Positions 9,211-17,913 are shown, counted from the first letter of the stretch. The stretch: DNA of 64,000 bases from Brevibacterium spongiae (GCF_026168515.1 NZ_CP093443.1:1984001-2048000); one strand, 5' to 3'. Made by a program: numbers and translations. The notes: generated from the sequence alone by a model not told the origin.

Positions 9211-9801
9211 TCAGGGGCGGGCGGAGATCGTCAGACCCTGTTTGCGCTGGTGGACGGAGAAGTACTTCAGCCCCGCCTCGGCGTCGGCGATGAACCGGCG
9301 GAGGGACAGACGAGGCAGCCACACGATCTGACCGGGGGACAGAGCGATCGTGCCGGTCTCGGTCTCGAGCGTTCCGGCGCCGTCGAGGACATGGATGAGG
9401 ACATCGAGGTTCGGTCCGACGTGCTCGCGGATCTCCCCGCCCGGGGCGAGCGCAATGACATTCGCGTCGAGGTCACGCTGCTTGGTCGGCAGCTGCCAGA
9501 CGGAACCTGACTCGGACTCGGCTCCGGCCACCTCGGCGATATCGAGGACGACGCGCGGGGTCGGAGTCGACGCCTGCCTGACGATGCGCACGCGGACTTC
9601 TTCCCCGTTGTCTTCCAAGGGCTCCCAGCCCACGGCATCGGCGAATTCCCGAACCATCTCGACGCGCAGGCCCTCAGGGACATGATCATTGACGAGGATC
9701 AGACCGGTCCCGACCTCGAGCTTTCGGTACGCCTCGATGATGAGCGGATGGCGTTCGGGCTTGGGGATATCACGAACATCGATGACAGTCTCTTCGGACA
9801 C
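9211..9801 (-). CDS. DUF2249-cupin fusion protein
   Basis: A 196-residue two-domain protein. Residues 5-75 match DUF2249 (VIDVRDIPKPERHPLIIEAY, then LILVNDHVPEGLR), and residues 100-190 form a cupin barrel (GGEIREHVGPNLDVLIHVLDG, then LSPGQIVWLP). DUF2249 is often found with hemerythrin-like and nitrite/NO-metabolism genes. The start is the GTG at 9801, set by AGAGGAG five nucleotides before it; the frame is open upstream but that part would run across the divergent promoter. It faces a Cys/His-containing regulator across a 48-bp gap. A role in nitrosative or redox stress is inference. Confidence 0.82.
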   Translation of the reverse strand: MSEETVIDVRDIPKPERHPLIIEAYRKLEVGTGLILVNDHVPEGLRVEMVREFADAVGWEPLEDNGEEVRVRIVRQASTPTPRVVLDIAEVAGAESESGSVWQLPTKQRDLDANVIALAPGGEIREHVGPNLDVLIHVLDGAGTLETETGTIALSPGQIVWLPRLSLRRFIADAEAGLKYFSVHQRKQGLTISARP

Positions 9802-9820
9802 AAGCACTCCTCTGAATTGT

Positions 9821-9837
9821 TCCAAGTCGTTCTTGGA
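9821..9837. promoter_or_regulatory. Dyad operator between DUF2249-cupin and regulator genes
   Basis: TCCAAG-N5-CTTGGA is a perfect inverted repeat in the 48-bp divergent gap. It abuts a -10-like TAAACT (9838-9843) that lies 6 nt before the ATG of the regulator gene, so bound protein would block that promoter. It is the likely autoregulatory site of the adjacent regulator. Confidence 0.6.
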
Positions 9838-9843
9838 TAAACT
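9838..9843 (+). promoter_or_regulatory. -10 element of the COG2345-type regulator gene
   Basis: TAAACT sits 6 nt before the ATG at 9850 and directly after the dyad operator. No ribosome site lies between, suggesting a leaderless mRNA. Confidence 0.5.
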
Positions 9844-9849
9844 ATCATC

Positions 9850-10515
9850 ATGGACACTCGACCGAAGCCACGCAGCGATTCGCCCACACGCCCGGCGTCG
9901 ACCTCCGCCGGAGGACGACGACGATCGGACATCCTCCGACTTCTGCGCGAGAGGACGAGCGCCACGGCCGTCGAGCTCGCCGAGGGGCTGGACGTGCACC
10001 CGAACACCGTCCGATTTCATCTCGGGATCCTCGAACGCGACGGGGAAGTCCTCCGTGAGGCACAGTCTGCCGGGACGCCGGGCAGACCCGAGGTCCGATA
10101 TTTCGCCCCGCCGGCGTCGGAACCAGGACCCCGGCGCGCCGATCTGCTCGCCGAAATCCTCCTCGCCCGCATAGCCTCGTCAGCGAACCCAGCGGCAGAG
10201 GCCGTGGACGCGGGATATCAGTGGGGGACAGGCGAGGCCGCGCGAGCTCAGCGCCGTGGCAGCTCTGCTGTCGACGGGCTCATCGATGCACTGCGCGAAT
10301 CCGGGTTCGGCCCGACGCTTGAGGACAGGACGCAGATCGATCTGCACAACTGCCCTCTGCGCGAGTTCCTCAGCGCTCATGGGAGGCTGGTGTGTGCGGT
10401 CCACAGTGGAATGATGACCGGTTTCCTCGACGGCGCAGGGTCGTCCCAGACAGTCGATTCGCTCGAGGCCTTCGCCACTCCCACCAGCTGCCGAGCCCGA
10501 CTGCGCCGACGCTGA
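9850..10515 (+). CDS. ArsR/SufR-like (COG2345-type) transcriptional regulator with Cys/His sensor motif
   Basis: A 221-residue protein. Residues 26-70 form a winged helix (SATAVELAEGLDVHPNTVRFHLGILE). The C-terminal half has His166-x-Cys168 (LHNCPL) and Cys182-x-x-His185 (VCAVHSGMM), at positions like the cluster ligands of SufR-type regulators. This suggests a metal- or Fe-S-based sensor, but ligation is not proven by sequence. It is divergent from the DUF2249-cupin gene and upstream of another cupin gene, forming a three-gene locus. The 3' end runs into a short tandem repeat, and the last residues (RLRRR) are poorly constrained. Confidence 0.8.
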   Translation: MDTRPKPRSDSPTRPASTSAGGRRRSDILRLLRERTSATAVELAEGLDVHPNTVRFHLGILERDGEVLREAQSAGTPGRPEVRYFAPPASEPGPRRADLLAEILLARIASSANPAAEAVDAGYQWGTGEAARAQRRGSSAVDGLIDALRESGFGPTLEDRTQIDLHNCPLREFLSAHGRLVCAVHSGMMTGFLDGAGSSQTVDSLEAFATPTSCRARLRRR

Positions 10516-10560
10516 TCCCGGCTGCGCCGCCACTGATCCTGGCTGCGCCGCTGCTGCTCA
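10501..10560. repeat. Short imperfect tandem repeat (21-bp unit)
   Basis: Two near-identical 21-bp units starting CTGCGCCG (10501-10521, 10522-10542) are followed by a partial third. The array covers the stop codon of the regulator gene and could vary in copy number by slippage. Confidence 0.7.
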
Positions 10561-10610
10561 CGAGCTGCCCTGACGGTCGCTCTCATCCACAAGAAAGGTC
10601 ACGAAACACC

Positions 10611-10952
10611 ATGACGAAGAAGCCCGAGGCACAGAACCTCGCCGAGCTCAGCCGCGAACTTCTGGGCAGGGCCCGCGGCGTGCGCAGCGGTCGCTCCGCG
10701 CAGAGCATCTTCACCGGCACCTACCTGCGACAGGTCCTGCTGACGTTGACCGCCGGGTCCGAACTCGCCGACCACGACTCCCCGCCGGAGGCGACGCTGC
10801 AGGTGGTGGAGGGGAAAGTTCGGATGTCGACAGCCGAGGAATCCTGGGAGCTGAGCGTCGGCGATCACATCGAGATTCCGCCGCAGCGTCATTCAGTGAC
10901 CGCGCTCGACGATGCTGCCTTCATCCTCACGATCAGACTCGATATCAGCTGA
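10611..10952 (+). CDS. Small cupin protein
   Basis: A 113-residue single-domain cupin. The barrel strands are seen in LLTLTAGSELADHDSPPEATLQVVEG and LSVGDHIEIPPQRHSVTALDD, including a possible metal-binding His in each half. It is 95 bp downstream of the Cys/His regulator on the same strand and is probably regulated with it. The exact ligand or reaction cannot be told from the sequence. I place the start at the ATG at 10611, where homology begins; the frame stays open upstream without cupin features. Confidence 0.8.
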   Translation: MTKKPEAQNLAELSRELLGRARGVRSGRSAQSIFTGTYLRQVLLTLTAGSELADHDSPPEATLQVVEGKVRMSTAEESWELSVGDHIEIPPQRHSVTALDDAAFILTIRLDIS

Positions 10953-10989
10953 TCGAGCCGGAGGATGTGCAGAAGAGAGAGTTGGAAGG

Positions 10990-11063
10990 TGGGCCCAGAG
11001 GGACTCGAACCCCCGACCCTCTCGGTGTAAACGAGATGCTCTAGCCAACTGAGCTATAGGCCC
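10990..11063 (-). tRNA. tRNA-Val (anticodon TAC)
   Basis: The minus strand folds as a complete cloverleaf. The acceptor stem is GGGCCTA paired with TGGGCCC plus discriminator A, the anticodon stem TCTCG/CGAGA encloses the loop TTTACAC (anticodon TAC), and the T arm has TTCGAGT. CCA is not fully encoded. It reads the GTA valine codon. Confidence 0.96.
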
Positions 11064-11176
11064 CACTGCGTCATCGGAAACTCCGAGCGCCTGATCAGTA
11101 TGCCACACCCGCGGAGGAGCGACGAATCGACGGCGCCGCCGGCTGAGCCCGAGCGGCGCCCGTCACCGGGGGCTGG

Positions 11177-11674
11177 CTATGACCTGGGGCGGGAGCGCTG
11201 AAGAATCAGCGCGACATTGGCCGCGAAATTCTCCGCCACGCCCGCCGGTTCGACGCCGAACAGCGCTCGGCTCTGTTCGACGGCGACCGCGCCCAACGTC
11301 AGCGTCAGCACGCCCTGGGAGACTTCCGCTCCCAGTCGCTCGGCACTCAGCGCCTGCGGGCAGACATCCTCGGCGGCGATCGAATACCCGAGCAGGACGA
11401 TCTCCGCGCCGTCCCGATACTTCAGCAGGACCTCGCGCATGGACAGAGCCGCCGCCAGGGGATCGGCGGTGACGGGGCAGCGTGCGTCGACCTCCGCTTT
11501 GAGGCTCTTCGAGATGAGCACGAGCAGCGACTGCTTGTCCTTGACATGCCAGTACAGAGCGGAGGGCTGAACCTCGAGTTCACGGGCGAGCCTGCGCATC
11601 GAGAGGTCACCGAGACCGTAGCGCGAAAGGATGTCCAAAGCGGTGTGTGTGATGCTTTCGGCCGTCAGTGCCAA
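11177..11674 (-). CDS. TetR-family transcriptional regulator
   Basis: A 165-residue protein with a TetR N-terminal DNA-binding domain (DILSRYGLGDLSMRRLARELEVQPSALYWHVKDK), a form close to the TetR(D)-type repressors whose HTH ends in ALYWHVKDK. The ligand domain is short and divergent. A TTG start is used because AAAGGT lies 8 nt upstream and no in-frame ATG fits. It sits between two tRNA genes without an obvious target; the promoter of tRNA-Pro is just upstream on the opposite strand. Confidence 0.85.
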   Translation of the reverse strand: MALTAESITHTALDILSRYGLGDLSMRRLARELEVQPSALYWHVKDKQSLLVLISKSLKAEVDARCPVTADPLAAALSMREVLLKYRDGAEIVLLGYSIAAEDVCPQALSAERLGAEVSQGVLTLTLGAVAVEQSRALFGVEPAGVAENFAANVALILQRSRPRS

Positions 11675-11715
11675 TGAGACATACCTTTCATTCTGCGTCG
11701 GAGCCCCACTCCGAT

Positions 11716-11744
11716 TTTTCAGATCGCGTTCCCCTCGCTATAGT
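11716..11744 (+). promoter_or_regulatory. Promoter of tRNA-Pro
   Basis: A -10 TATAGT (11739-11744) with a TTTTCA -35-like hexamer 17 bp upstream precedes the tRNA by 12 nt. Confidence 0.55.
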
Positions 11745-11756
11745 AGTTCCTGGTCA

Positions 11757-11833
11757 CGGGATATAGCGCAGCTTGGTAGCGCGCCTCGTTCGGGACGAGG
11801 AGGTCGTGGGTTCGAATCCCGCTATCCCGACCA
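11757..11833 (+). tRNA. tRNA-Pro (anticodon CGG), CCA encoded
   Basis: A cloverleaf with acceptor stem CGGGATA/TATCCCG, anticodon stem CCTCG/CGAGG around TTCGGGA (anticodon CGG) and T loop TTCGAAT. Discriminator A is followed by an encoded CCA. It reads CCG proline codons. Confidence 0.97.
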
Positions 11834-11838
11834 GGGAG

Positions 11839-11877
11839 AAGTGCCGCAACATCGCTCATGCGAGGTTGCGGCACTTT
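11839..11877 (+). terminator. Hairpin terminator after tRNA-Pro
   Basis: AAGTGCCGCAAC and its complement GTTGCGGCACTT flank an 11-14 nt loop and end in CTTTCT. This lies immediately after the tRNA and before the convergent permease gene, which it may also serve. Confidence 0.8.
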
Positions 11878-11914
11878 CTGCATCTCCGGCTCTCGATCGC
11901 AGCGCCTGCGATCC

Positions 11915-13303
11915 CTATTCGGTTCGGGGTTGTGACCGATCCGCCGCCTCGGCGAAGTTCTGTGCCAGGGCATCGGGGTCGGTGCCGCGCCACCGGCCGA
12001 TCGCCTTCATCACCTGAAAGACGATGATCGCCGAGGCGGTGCCCAGTGCGATTCCCTCGAACTGCAGTCCGCCCGGGGTCCAGGTGAAGTTCGCGATGGC
12101 AACGATGAGGGACACCGCTGCGGTGTTGAGGTTGATCGGATTGGAGAAATCGACCTTGTTCTCCACCCAGATCCGTACGCCGAGCATGCCGATCATCCCG
12201 TAGAGCACGGTCGCCGCACCGCCGAGGACTCCCGGAGGAATGGTGGCGATGATCTCGCCGAACTTCGGCAGCATACTGAGGATGAGTGCGATGATCGCCG
12301 CGCACAGATAGGCGGCGGTGGAGAAGATCCGCGTCGCGGCCATGACTCCGATGTTCTCGGCATACGTCGTGGTCCCGGAGCCGCCGCCCGAGCCGGCGAG
12401 GATGGTGGAGAAGCCGTCGGCGAAGAGCGTTCGGCCGGTGAGGGAATCCAGATCCCGGCCGGTCATCGCGGCCACAGATTTCACGTGCCCGATGTTCTCG
12501 GCGATGAGCACGAGGACGACGGGCAGGAAGAGACCGAGGTATCCGAGGTCGAAAGCGGGGGCGTGGAAGGCGGGCAGTCCCACCCAGTCGGCCTTCGTCA
12601 CCGTGGAGAAGTCGAGCTGTCCCTGCAGTCCTGCCGCGGCATAGCCGACGAGCACGCCGATGAGGATGGAGAGTCTGCCGATCATGCCGCGGAACAGGAC
12701 CGTGGTGAGCAGGATCGCGGCGATGGTGATGACGGCTGTCAGCGGTGCTGCCTGCACCCAGTCCCAGGCGGCGGGGGCGAGGTTGAGGCCGATGAGGGCG
12801 ACGATGGCTCCGGTCACGACCGGCGGCATCGTCACTTCGATCCACCGCACCCCGACGAAGTGGACGACGATTCCGACGAGAGCGAGCGTGACTCCCACGG
12901 AGATGATGCCGCCCTGCGCCAGTGCCATCGCGTGAGAGTCGAGGTCCTCCCCGGCGGTCGCCGAGAACCCGGTGACCGCGCCGATCGGGGCGAGCAGACC
13001 GAATGAGGATCCGAGATACGAGGGCATCATGCCCTTCGTGATGAGCAGAAAGAGCAGAGTTCCGATTGCGGTGAAGAAGAGCGTCGTCGACGGAGGGAAC
13101 CCGGTGAGCAGCGGGACGAGGAATGTCGCTCCGAACATCGCCACCACATGCTGTGCGCCGATGCTGATGGTCCGCGGCCAGCTCAGTCGCTCTTCCGGCA
13201 GCACGCGCTCACCGGGTCCGATCGTGCGTCCATCGCCGTACAGGCGCCATCCGCGCTGTCGTTCCGATCCTTGCCGAGTGTTCGCCTGCTGCGAGTCCGC
13301 CAT
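11915..13303 (-). CDS. NCS2 family uracil/xanthine permease
   Basis: A 462-residue polytopic membrane protein of the nucleobase:cation symporter-2 family, most like uracil permeases (UraA/RutG type). It has about 12-14 hydrophobic segments and the family-typical ENIGHVKSVAAMTGRD and GGGSGTTTYAENIGVMAATR motifs. It imports uracil or a related base with protons. The start is the ATG at 13303 with GGGAG upstream; the longer open frame further upstream has no homology and crosses the bioB promoter. A -10 TAGAAT (13365-13370, minus strand) is a candidate promoter. It is divergent from bioB. Confidence 0.93.
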   Translation of the reverse strand: MADSQQANTRQGSERQRGWRLYGDGRTIGPGERVLPEERLSWPRTISIGAQHVVAMFGATFLVPLLTGFPPSTTLFFTAIGTLLFLLITKGMMPSYLGSSFGLLAPIGAVTGFSATAGEDLDSHAMALAQGGIISVGVTLALVGIVVHFVGVRWIEVTMPPVVTGAIVALIGLNLAPAAWDWVQAAPLTAVITIAAILLTTVLFRGMIGRLSILIGVLVGYAAAGLQGQLDFSTVTKADWVGLPAFHAPAFDLGYLGLFLPVVLVLIAENIGHVKSVAAMTGRDLDSLTGRTLFADGFSTILAGSGGGSGTTTYAENIGVMAATRIFSTAAYLCAAIIALILSMLPKFGEIIATIPPGVLGGAATVLYGMIGMLGVRIWVENKVDFSNPINLNTAAVSLIVAIANFTWTPGGLQFEGIALGTASAIIVFQVMKAIGRWRGTDPDALAQNFAEAADRSQPRTE

Positions 13304-13454
13304 TGCGCTCCCTGTTCCGTGCCGATCGCCCGAGTGCGGAACACAGTTCTGATCCGCCGGAAGAATTCTATGCGCAGAAGCACGGGCCCCGTCACTTCGG
13401 CACGGCACTCGGAGCGGCGAACGGGTGGGGCGGATCACCTCTCTGCTAGTGTAT

Positions 13455-13467
13455 TGAACACTGTTCA
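13455..13467. promoter_or_regulatory. BioQ-like operator in front of bioB
   Basis: TGAACACTGTTCA is a perfect TGAAC-N3-GTTCA palindrome, matching the TGAAC-N3-GTTAC pattern reported for the biotin repressor BioQ in corynebacteria and mycobacteria. It directly follows a -10-like TAGTGT (13447-13452), so it would overlap the transcription start. Confidence 0.7.
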
Positions 13468-13532
13468 GGATATGTGACCAGGACAGACTCCATGCCAGGA
13501 TTCCTTCCATCGACGCAAAGGACCACTCGACG

Positions 13533-14627
13533 ATGACCATGACACCCGATCAGCTTGCCGACTCGATCCTCGACGGGCGAGAGATCACCGAGGCCGAAGC
13601 GCTTGCCCTGCTGGCGACGCCCGATGCCGAACTCCTCGACCTCGTCAGCGCCGGATCCCGACTGCGTCGCCGGCACTTCGGAATGACGATCAAACTCAAC
13701 TACCTCGTGAACCTCAAATCGGGAATGTGCCCGGAAAGCTGCACGTACTGCTCCCAGTCGCTGGGCTCGAAGGCCGAGATCCTCAAATACTCCTGGCTGA
13801 GCACCGAGGAGGCGATGGATCAGGCGAGCATGGGAATCGGCGGGGGAGCCTCCCGCGTCTGCCTGGTGGCCAGCGGCCGCGGACCCAGCCGCCGAGACGT
13901 CGGCAGGGTCGGTGAGATCGTCGAGAGGCTGAAAGGCGAGAATCCCGAGGTCGAGGTCTGCGCGTGCCTGGGCATCCTCAAGGACGGACAGGCCGAAGCC
14001 CTCAAAGAGGCAGGAGCGGACGCCTACAACCACAACATCAACACGGCGGAATCCTTCCACGACAACATCGTCAAGACCCACTCTTACGAGGATCGGACGA
14101 ACACCGTAGAACTCGCCAAATCCGCCGGCCTCTCACCCTGCAGCGGACTCATCGTCGGACTGGGGGAGAGCGACGAGCAGATCATCGAAGCGCTCTTCGC
14201 GCTGAGGGGCCTCGACTCCGAATCCATCCCGATCAACTTCCTCGTGCCCTTCGACGGCACCCCGCTCGAGGGCCGATGGAACCTCACCCCGACACAGTGC
14301 ATGAAGATCGTCGCCACGGCACGATTCGTCTGCCCTGACCGGGAGATCCGTCTGGCCGGCGGGCGGGAGATCCACCTCAAGTCGCTGCAGCCGATGGCTC
14401 TGCACCTGGCCAATTCGATCTTCCTCGGCGACTACCTCACCGCCGAGGGCCAGGCAGCAGCCGACGACCTCGCGATGATCCGCGACAACGGGTTCACGAT
14501 CCTCGGCCAGGACGAGTCCGCAGTCCGGAGCGAGGACACGGACACGCCGACCGCCGAGGATGCCGACCACAGCGATCCCGTCATCCGCAGGCGCGGAGCG
14601 GGCACCACGCAGGTCGCCAACGTCTGA
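13533..14627 (+). CDS. bioB: Biotin synthase
   Basis: A 364-residue radical SAM enzyme that inserts sulfur into dethiobiotin. The SAM 4Fe-4S cluster cysteines are Cys66, Cys70 and Cys73 in [13 protein letters not shown]; other BioB motifs include YNHNINTAE and [10 protein letters not shown]. No other biotin gene (bioA, bioD, bioF) is adjacent, so it is a solitary bioB. A BioQ-like box precedes it, which suggests biotin-dependent repression. The last about 45 residues form a low-complexity acidic tail ([16 protein letters not shown]) beyond the usual family end. Confidence 0.96.
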   Translation: MTMTPDQLADSILDGREITEAEALALLATPDAELLDLVSAGSRLRRRHFGMTIKLNYLVNLKSGMCPESCTYCSQSLGSKAEILKYSWLSTEEAMDQASMGIGGGASRVCLVASGRGPSRRDVGRVGEIVERLKGENPEVEVCACLGILKDGQAEALKEAGADAYNHNINTAESFHDNIVKTHSYEDRTNTVELAKSAGLSPCSGLIVGLGESDEQIIEALFALRGLDSESIPINFLVPFDGTPLEGRWNLTPTQCMKIVATARFVCPDREIRLAGGREIHLKSLQPMALHLANSIFLGDYLTAEGQAAADDLAMIRDNGFTILGQDESAVRSEDTDTPTAEDADHSDPVIRRRGAGTTQVANV

Positions 14628-14662
14628 AATCGACGGACTGTGAGCTGCGCGGAAGCTGCGTC

Positions 14663-16204
14663 TCAGGCGTCCCGGAGGCTGCGCTTGAGGATCTTGCCGG
14701 CAGAGTTCTTCGGCAGCTCGGCCACGAACTCCACGCGCTTGGGAACCTTGAAGCCTGCCAGTCGGTCCTTCACATGGGCGATGACCGCCTCGGCGCTCAG
14801 TTCCGATTGGTCGTCCTTGAGGACGACGAAGGCGGTGATCGCTTCGATCCACTTCTCATCGGCCACCCCGACCACGGCCACTTCGGCGACGGCGGGGAGC
14901 TCGAAGATCGCATCTTCGACCTGACGGCTGGCCACCAGGACGCCGCCGGTGTTGATGACATCCTTGACCCGGTCGACGACCTCGATGAAGCCCTCGTCAT
15001 CGACTTTCACGAGATCGCCGGAATGAAACCAGCCGTTGTCGAAGGCTTCGGCCGTGGCCTCTGCACGGTTCCAATAGCCTTCGCACAGCTGCGGCGAGCG
15101 GTAGAGGATCTCGCCTTCCGCGCCGGGGCCCACGTCCGCTCCGCTCGGGTCGACGACCCGGGTCTCGACGAACATGACGGGCCGTCCGGCGGATCCCGGG
15201 TGGCTGTCGTGCTCCTCCGGGCGGAGCACCGTGCACAGCGGTCCGAGTTCCGATTGGCCGAAGCAGTTGTAGAACCCGAGCTCGGGCAGGCGTGTCCGCA
15301 GCCTCTCGAGGATGGGCCCGGGCATGATCGAGGCGCCGTAGTAGGCCCGGCGGAGACTGTCGAGGTTGCGGGTCTCCAGGTCGGGGCTGTTGGCCAAGGC
15401 GACCCATACCGTAGGTGCGGCGAAGAAGGTGCTGATCTCGCGCTCTTCGAAGATCGCCAGCAGCTCATCGGGCACCGGTGCCGGAACGATGATGTTGAAG
15501 GCCCCGACGGACAGCAGGGGGATGAGGAAGACGTGCATCTGGGCCGAATGGTAGAGCGGGAGCGCATGGACGCAGCGGTCGTCGGAGGTGAAGTCCAACG
15601 CCAGCAGCGCCGAGAGGTACTCGTGCAGCAGCGCCCGGTGGGTCATCACGGCTCCCTTGGGCGCCGAGGTGGTGCCGGAGGTGTAGAGCAGCTGTGCGAT
15701 ATCCGTGTCGGTGACGGAGAATTCGTCCTCACCGACCGGGGCGATGTCGGCCGCGGTGGCGACGGGGACGAGCGCGGTGAAGTCGATGACCTGAGCTCGT
15801 TCGCCGGTCGGCACGGTCGTTACGGCCTCGAGCAGATCGGTGTCGGCGAAGACGATCTCCGCTCCGGCGTTGCTGAGGATGTAGTCGAGCTCATCGTTCT
15901 TCAGCTGATAGTTCACCGGCACATGGATGGCTCCCATGCGTGCGCAGGCGAGGTAGAGGAAGACGTAGAGGTCGGAGTTCTTCCCGTATGCCGCGATGCG
16001 GTCGCCCTTCCGCGCGCCGAGGCGCACCAATTCCCGGGCCACGGCCGTGACGGCAGCGTCGAGTTGAGAATAGGTCCACGTCCTATCCGCGAATTCGATC
16101 GCCGTGTCCTTGGGGAAGCGACCCGCGCTGCGGCGGATGAGATCGGAGATCGTCGAGCTGTTGCTGATGGCGGGAGAGACGGCCGCGGTATCTGAGACTG
16201 ACAT
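14663..16204 (-). CDS. AMP-dependent acyl-CoA synthetase (long/medium-chain fatty acid ligase type)
   Basis: A 513-residue adenylate-forming enzyme. It has the P-loop LLYTSGTTSAPKGAVMTH, the FGQSELGP motif, the GWFHSGDLVKVDDEGFIEVVDRVKD hinge region and the C-terminal catalytic lysine in KNSAGKILKRSLRD. It activates a carboxylic acid to acyl-AMP and then to acyl-CoA. The exact chain length is not readable. The ATG at 16204 is preferred over a TTG seven codons upstream. It converges with bioB with only 35 bp between and is not obviously linked to biotin synthesis. Confidence 0.9.
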   Translation of the reverse strand: MSVSDTAAVSPAISNSSTISDLIRRSAGRFPKDTAIEFADRTWTYSQLDAAVTAVARELVRLGARKGDRIAAYGKNSDLYVFLYLACARMGAIHVPVNYQLKNDELDYILSNAGAEIVFADTDLLEAVTTVPTGERAQVIDFTALVPVATAADIAPVGEDEFSVTDTDIAQLLYTSGTTSAPKGAVMTHRALLHEYLSALLALDFTSDDRCVHALPLYHSAQMHVFLIPLLSVGAFNIIVPAPVPDELLAIFEEREISTFFAAPTVWVALANSPDLETRNLDSLRRAYYGASIMPGPILERLRTRLPELGFYNCFGQSELGPLCTVLRPEEHDSHPGSAGRPVMFVETRVVDPSGADVGPGAEGEILYRSPQLCEGYWNRAEATAEAFDNGWFHSGDLVKVDDEGFIEVVDRVKDVINTGGVLVASRQVEDAIFELPAVAEVAVVGVADEKWIEAITAFVVLKDDQSELSAEAVIAHVKDRLAGFKVPKRVEFVAELPKNSAGKILKRSLRDA

Positions 16205-16296
16205 GGCACCAATATATGAGCGCAAGCACCGGAACGTGAACTGGATCTCAGTTTCGAGCCCCTGCGTTCAGTGAGTTCACAGTCTCGGGAATGTAA

Positions 16297-16302
16297 TAGT
16301 GT
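16297..16302 (+). promoter_or_regulatory. -10 element of the nif3-like gene (leaderless)
   Basis: TAGTGT is followed by GGAGCC and then the ATG. Exactly the same 12-base -10/spacer arrangement precedes lipB at 34245-34256. Confidence 0.5.
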
Positions 16303-16308
16303 GGAGCC

Positions 16309-17163
16309 ATGAGACATCCGAAGGTGAGTGACTGCGTCGACGTCTTCGATTCGCTGTGGCCGCCGGCACTGGCCGAGTCGTGGGACACGGTGGGATTGGC
16401 CGTCGGAGATCCCGATGCGGAGGTGCGCTCGATCCTCCTCGCGCTCGACCCGATGGACGCAGTCATCGCCGAGGCGGTGGTGCTCGAAGCCGATCTCGTG
16501 TTCAACCACCATCCCCTCATGCTCAAACCTGTGAAGTCGGTCAACGCCGCAACCCTCAAGGGCGGAGCCGTGCACACGCTCATCAGCAACGACATCGCCC
16601 TGTTCAACGCGCATACGAATGCCGACTCCGCCCGAGGCGGTGTCTCCGATGTGCTCATCTCTCTGCTCGGCATCACCGATTCTCAGCCGCTGACGCCTCA
16701 TGTCTCCGGCCCCGCACCGGATCCCGAGCTTGCGTCCACGGGCATCGGGCGTGTCGGGGATCTGCCCGCACCGACCGCAGTACGCGACCTGGCGCGACAG
16801 CTTTCGCAGAAGCTGCCGCGCACCACCACGGGCGTGCGCATCGCCGGTGATCCGGCGGCGATGGTGACCCGTGTCGCCGTGTGCGGCGGTGCGGGCGACT
16901 CCCTCTTCGACGCCGTCAGGTCCCACGGAGCCGAGGTCTATGTGACTGCGGATCTGCGCCACCATCCCGCGACCGAGGCACTGGATACGGCGAACCGGCG
17001 GGAAGGCGGACTCGAACTCATCGACGTCTCCCACTGGGCGTCGGAGACAGTGTGGCTCGCTGCCGCGGCCGATGCTCTGGAAGCGGAGTTCGCCGCACGC
17101 GGCTTCACTGTCTCCCTGCAGCATTCGGCCGTCAACACCGACCCCTGGGTCGAACGCTTCTGA
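16309..17163 (+). CDS. Nif3-like dinuclear metal centre protein
   Basis: A 284-residue Nif3/YbgI (DUF34) family protein. Metal-ligand motifs are present: VFNHHPLMLKP, the NAHTNADSARGGVSD segment, and DVSHWASE near the C-terminus. Members form hexameric toroids with a dimetal site and have been linked to GTP cyclohydrolase-like chemistry or metal homeostasis, but the function remains uncertain. It is followed after 14 bp by the zinc-ribbon protein, the same pair as in mycobacteria. Confidence 0.9.
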   Translation: MRHPKVSDCVDVFDSLWPPALAESWDTVGLAVGDPDAEVRSILLALDPMDAVIAEAVVLEADLVFNHHPLMLKPVKSVNAATLKGGAVHTLISNDIALFNAHTNADSARGGVSDVLISLLGITDSQPLTPHVSGPAPDPELASTGIGRVGDLPAPTAVRDLARQLSQKLPRTTTGVRIAGDPAAMVTRVAVCGGAGDSLFDAVRSHGAEVYVTADLRHHPATEALDTANRREGGLELIDVSHWASETVWLAAAADALEAEFAARGFTVSLQHSAVNTDPWVERF

Positions 17164-17177
17164 CGAGGAGAACGACG

Positions 17178-17906
17178 ATGCTCATCACCGACGCTCAGCG
17201 CACCGCGCTTGAGACCCTCATCGAACTCACCGCTCAAGGCAGAGCGCTGCGCCACGAACACGAGAACCCGAAGCGCGCCGCCGAACTGCAGGAGCTCGTG
17301 CGCAAGCACAAAGAGCTCGGCGATGAGCGGACGCAGGCGAGCGAAGTGGTCGAGACGCACCGAGCGACGATCGCAGAGACGAATGCGCTCATCGAGGCGC
17401 AGAAGATGAAGATCGAGAAGAAGACGGTCGAACTCAACGACGGGACCGGGCTGACCAGCCGAGATCTGGTGAACCTGCAGGATGAGATCGCCGGCCATGA
17501 GACCCGCGTCGCCGAGCTCGAGGAGAACGAACTCGAGGAGATGGAACGGCTCGAGGCCGCCGAGTCAGGGCTGTCCGCCATCGACGACAGGCTCGCGGAA
17601 GTCACGGCGGCCGGGCGTGAGGCACAGACGGCGGTCAAGGACCGCAAAGCCGAGCTGAACGGACTCCTCGAGCAGAACGAGGCTGCGGCGCGTGAACCGC
17701 GGGCGGCGCTGCCGCAGCAGGTGGTGACGGCCTTCGACGCGAATGTGCGCCAGGGAGGGCCGGGGGCCGCACTGCTCACGGGTCCGAACTGTCAGGCCTG
17801 CGGACAGGAGATCGGCGGAGCCGCATGGCATGCGATGCTCGGCGCCGATGTGAATGAGACCTACGAATGCGAAGAGTGCGAGGCGGTGCTGCTGCGACGC
17901 AGCTGA
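17178..17906 (+). CDS. Coiled-coil zinc-ribbon protein
   Basis: A 242-residue protein with a long heptad-rich coiled coil (about residues 20-175) and a C-terminal C4 zinc ribbon (CQACG and CEECE). It belongs to the conserved actinobacterial family found beside Nif3-like genes; a nucleic-acid-binding role is suggested by the ribbon but not established. In Mycobacterium an RNase H/phosphatase gene follows; here a convergent yaaA is found instead. The ribosome site AGGAG precedes the ATG by 8 nt. Confidence 0.88.
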   Translation: MLITDAQRTALETLIELTAQGRALRHEHENPKRAAELQELVRKHKELGDERTQASEVVETHRATIAETNALIEAQKMKIEKKTVELNDGTGLTSRDLVNLQDEIAGHETRVAELEENELEEMERLEAAESGLSAIDDRLAEVTAAGREAQTAVKDRKAELNGLLEQNEAAAREPRAALPQQVVTAFDANVRQGGPGAALLTGPNCQACGQEIGGAAWHAMLGADVNETYECEECEAVLLRRS

Positions 17907-17913
17907 GCATCAC

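Noticed and set aside
10501-10560. Possible CRISPR-like array at the 21-bp repeats
   Set aside because: Units are directly adjacent with no spacers and only two to three copies; this is a simple tandem repeat.
14774-16195. 473-codon plus-strand frame opposite the acyl-CoA ligase
   Set aside because: The minus strand carries a complete adenylate-forming enzyme with all motifs; the plus frame has no homology and no ribosome site.
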